This document shows, one piece after another, positions 62,926 through 63,173 of a stretch of DNA of 63,173 nucleotides. Both the position numbers and the translations under genes were made by a program. How positions within the stretch are numbered: the stretch's first letter is position 1; each line of letters begins with the position of its first letter. Under the pieces are notes generated by a model. It searched no databases. It was not told where the DNA came from and saw nothing but the letters and a program-made list of their open reading frames with translations. This DNA is from Rhodoferax sp. (lineage in GTDB: Bacteria; Pseudomonadota; Gammaproteobacteria; Burkholderiales; Burkholderiaceae_C): positions 1 to 63,173 of the forward strand of contig SSFF01000016.1 of NCBI GenBank assembly GCA_008015235.1, read 5' to 3'.

Positions 62926-63173
62926 TCAGCGCGAGCCTGCCACCAGCGCCTCGCGTTGCGCCAGCCAGGACGTCGGCAACTTGCCGCGCAGCAACTGGCT
63001 GACGCCCACCTCGAGGCGTCCCAGGGCGATGGCTTCGATCAGGTCGGGGGCCAGCTGCGCCAGTCGGCTCATCTTGCTCGCTTGGCCAAGGTCGATGCCT
63101 TCGGCCGCCGCGATCTCGGTCATCGAACTGAACCGTCCTTCGTCCAGCAGGCGCTGCCAGTGGTGCGCGAGGC
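62926..63173 (-). CDS. Partial HTH-domain protein at the island edge
   Basis: Incomplete: the N-terminal part lies beyond the window. The readable end includes HWQRLLDEGRFSSMTEIAAA, then EGIDLGQASKMSRLAQLAPD and LIEAIALGRLEVGVSQLLRG, and stops at AGSR. The pattern of a helix-turn-helix followed by LAPDLIEAI is common in small proteins and recombinase-associated proteins encoded by prophages and integrative elements. With the position just beyond ssrA this suggests an element-borne gene. An ATG at 63123 is internal to the domain and not taken as the start. The exact function is unknown. Confidence 0.6.
   Translation of the reverse strand, partial: LAHHWQRLLDEGRFSSMTEIAAAEGIDLGQASKMSRLAQLAPDLIEAIALGRLEVGVSQLLRGKLPTSWLAQREALVAGSR

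Noticed and set aside
63001..63123. Complete 65-residue gene starting at 63123
   Set aside because: The frame continues in good coding sequence to the window edge (HWQRLLDEGRF upstream), so it is a partial gene.

Overview
The window is chromosomal DNA of a high-G+C betaproteobacterium in Burkholderiales, most likely family Comamonadaceae (Rhodoferax/Acidovorax-like). The evidence is a tmRNA encoding the tag ANDERFALAA, an aroA-cmk fusion, and the gene order gyrA-serC-pheA-tyrA-aroA/cmk-rpsA-ihfB-lapA-lapB-rfaE-rfaD, with ompA-ubiG-gph-ssrA on the other side of gyrA. No rRNA, tRNA, CRISPR array or complete insertion sequence was seen. The genus is an inference; no database search was possible.

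Layout. 1-328: end of a chemoreceptor gene. 462-2309: a dienelactone hydrolase and a ZIP metal transporter. 2336-4480: a hemerythrin / DUF2249 / NnrS-like membrane protein cluster behind a possible FNR/DNR box. 4474-10975: a TetR-controlled tripartite RND efflux operon with a near-perfect operator, followed by rluE. 11554-13470: small or unknown genes, a chalcone-isomerase-like protein and a YjfB-like motility protein. 13608-15866: divergent lysR and lysA. 15891-18674: a periplasmic binding protein and a large orphan membrane protein. 19119-23794: a secernin-like hydrolase, a GMC oxidoreductase with its small Tat partner, and a membrane-anchored nitrilase; a pair of DnaA-box elements flanks this block. 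24315-28476: a branched-chain-type binding protein, a sulfurtransferase, an EamA exporter and a Rieske oxygenase. 28727-33152: xseB-ispA-dxs and a TRAP binding protein.

33286-42880 looks like an ion-homeostasis island of lower G+C: a CPA antiporter, a ClC exchanger, a DapB-like reductase with a MarR regulator, a universal stress protein, a periplasmic protein, a P-type ATPase and NhaD. Three of its promoter regions carry ATTTGTACAAAT or a one-mismatch copy, so a small MarR regulon is plausible. The island separates the TRAP binding protein from a TRAP permease pair (42944-45390). 45621-59864 is the conserved minus-strand block from crcB up to gyrA. 60111-62620 is ompA-ubiG-gph-ssrA. Beyond ssrA the sequence changes character and a partial minus-strand HTH gene runs off the edge, as expected where an integrated element uses tmRNA as its attachment site.

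Two repeat systems are the most unusual content. One is a dispersed element of about 60 bp with three successive inverted repeats. It occurs at least 11 times, 10 of them in the same orientation regardless of gene direction, and several copies supply parts of coding sequences. The other is a pair of diverged elements of about 244 bp, 5.2 kb apart, each holding TTATGCACA and TTATCCACA about 188 bp apart in the same orientation.
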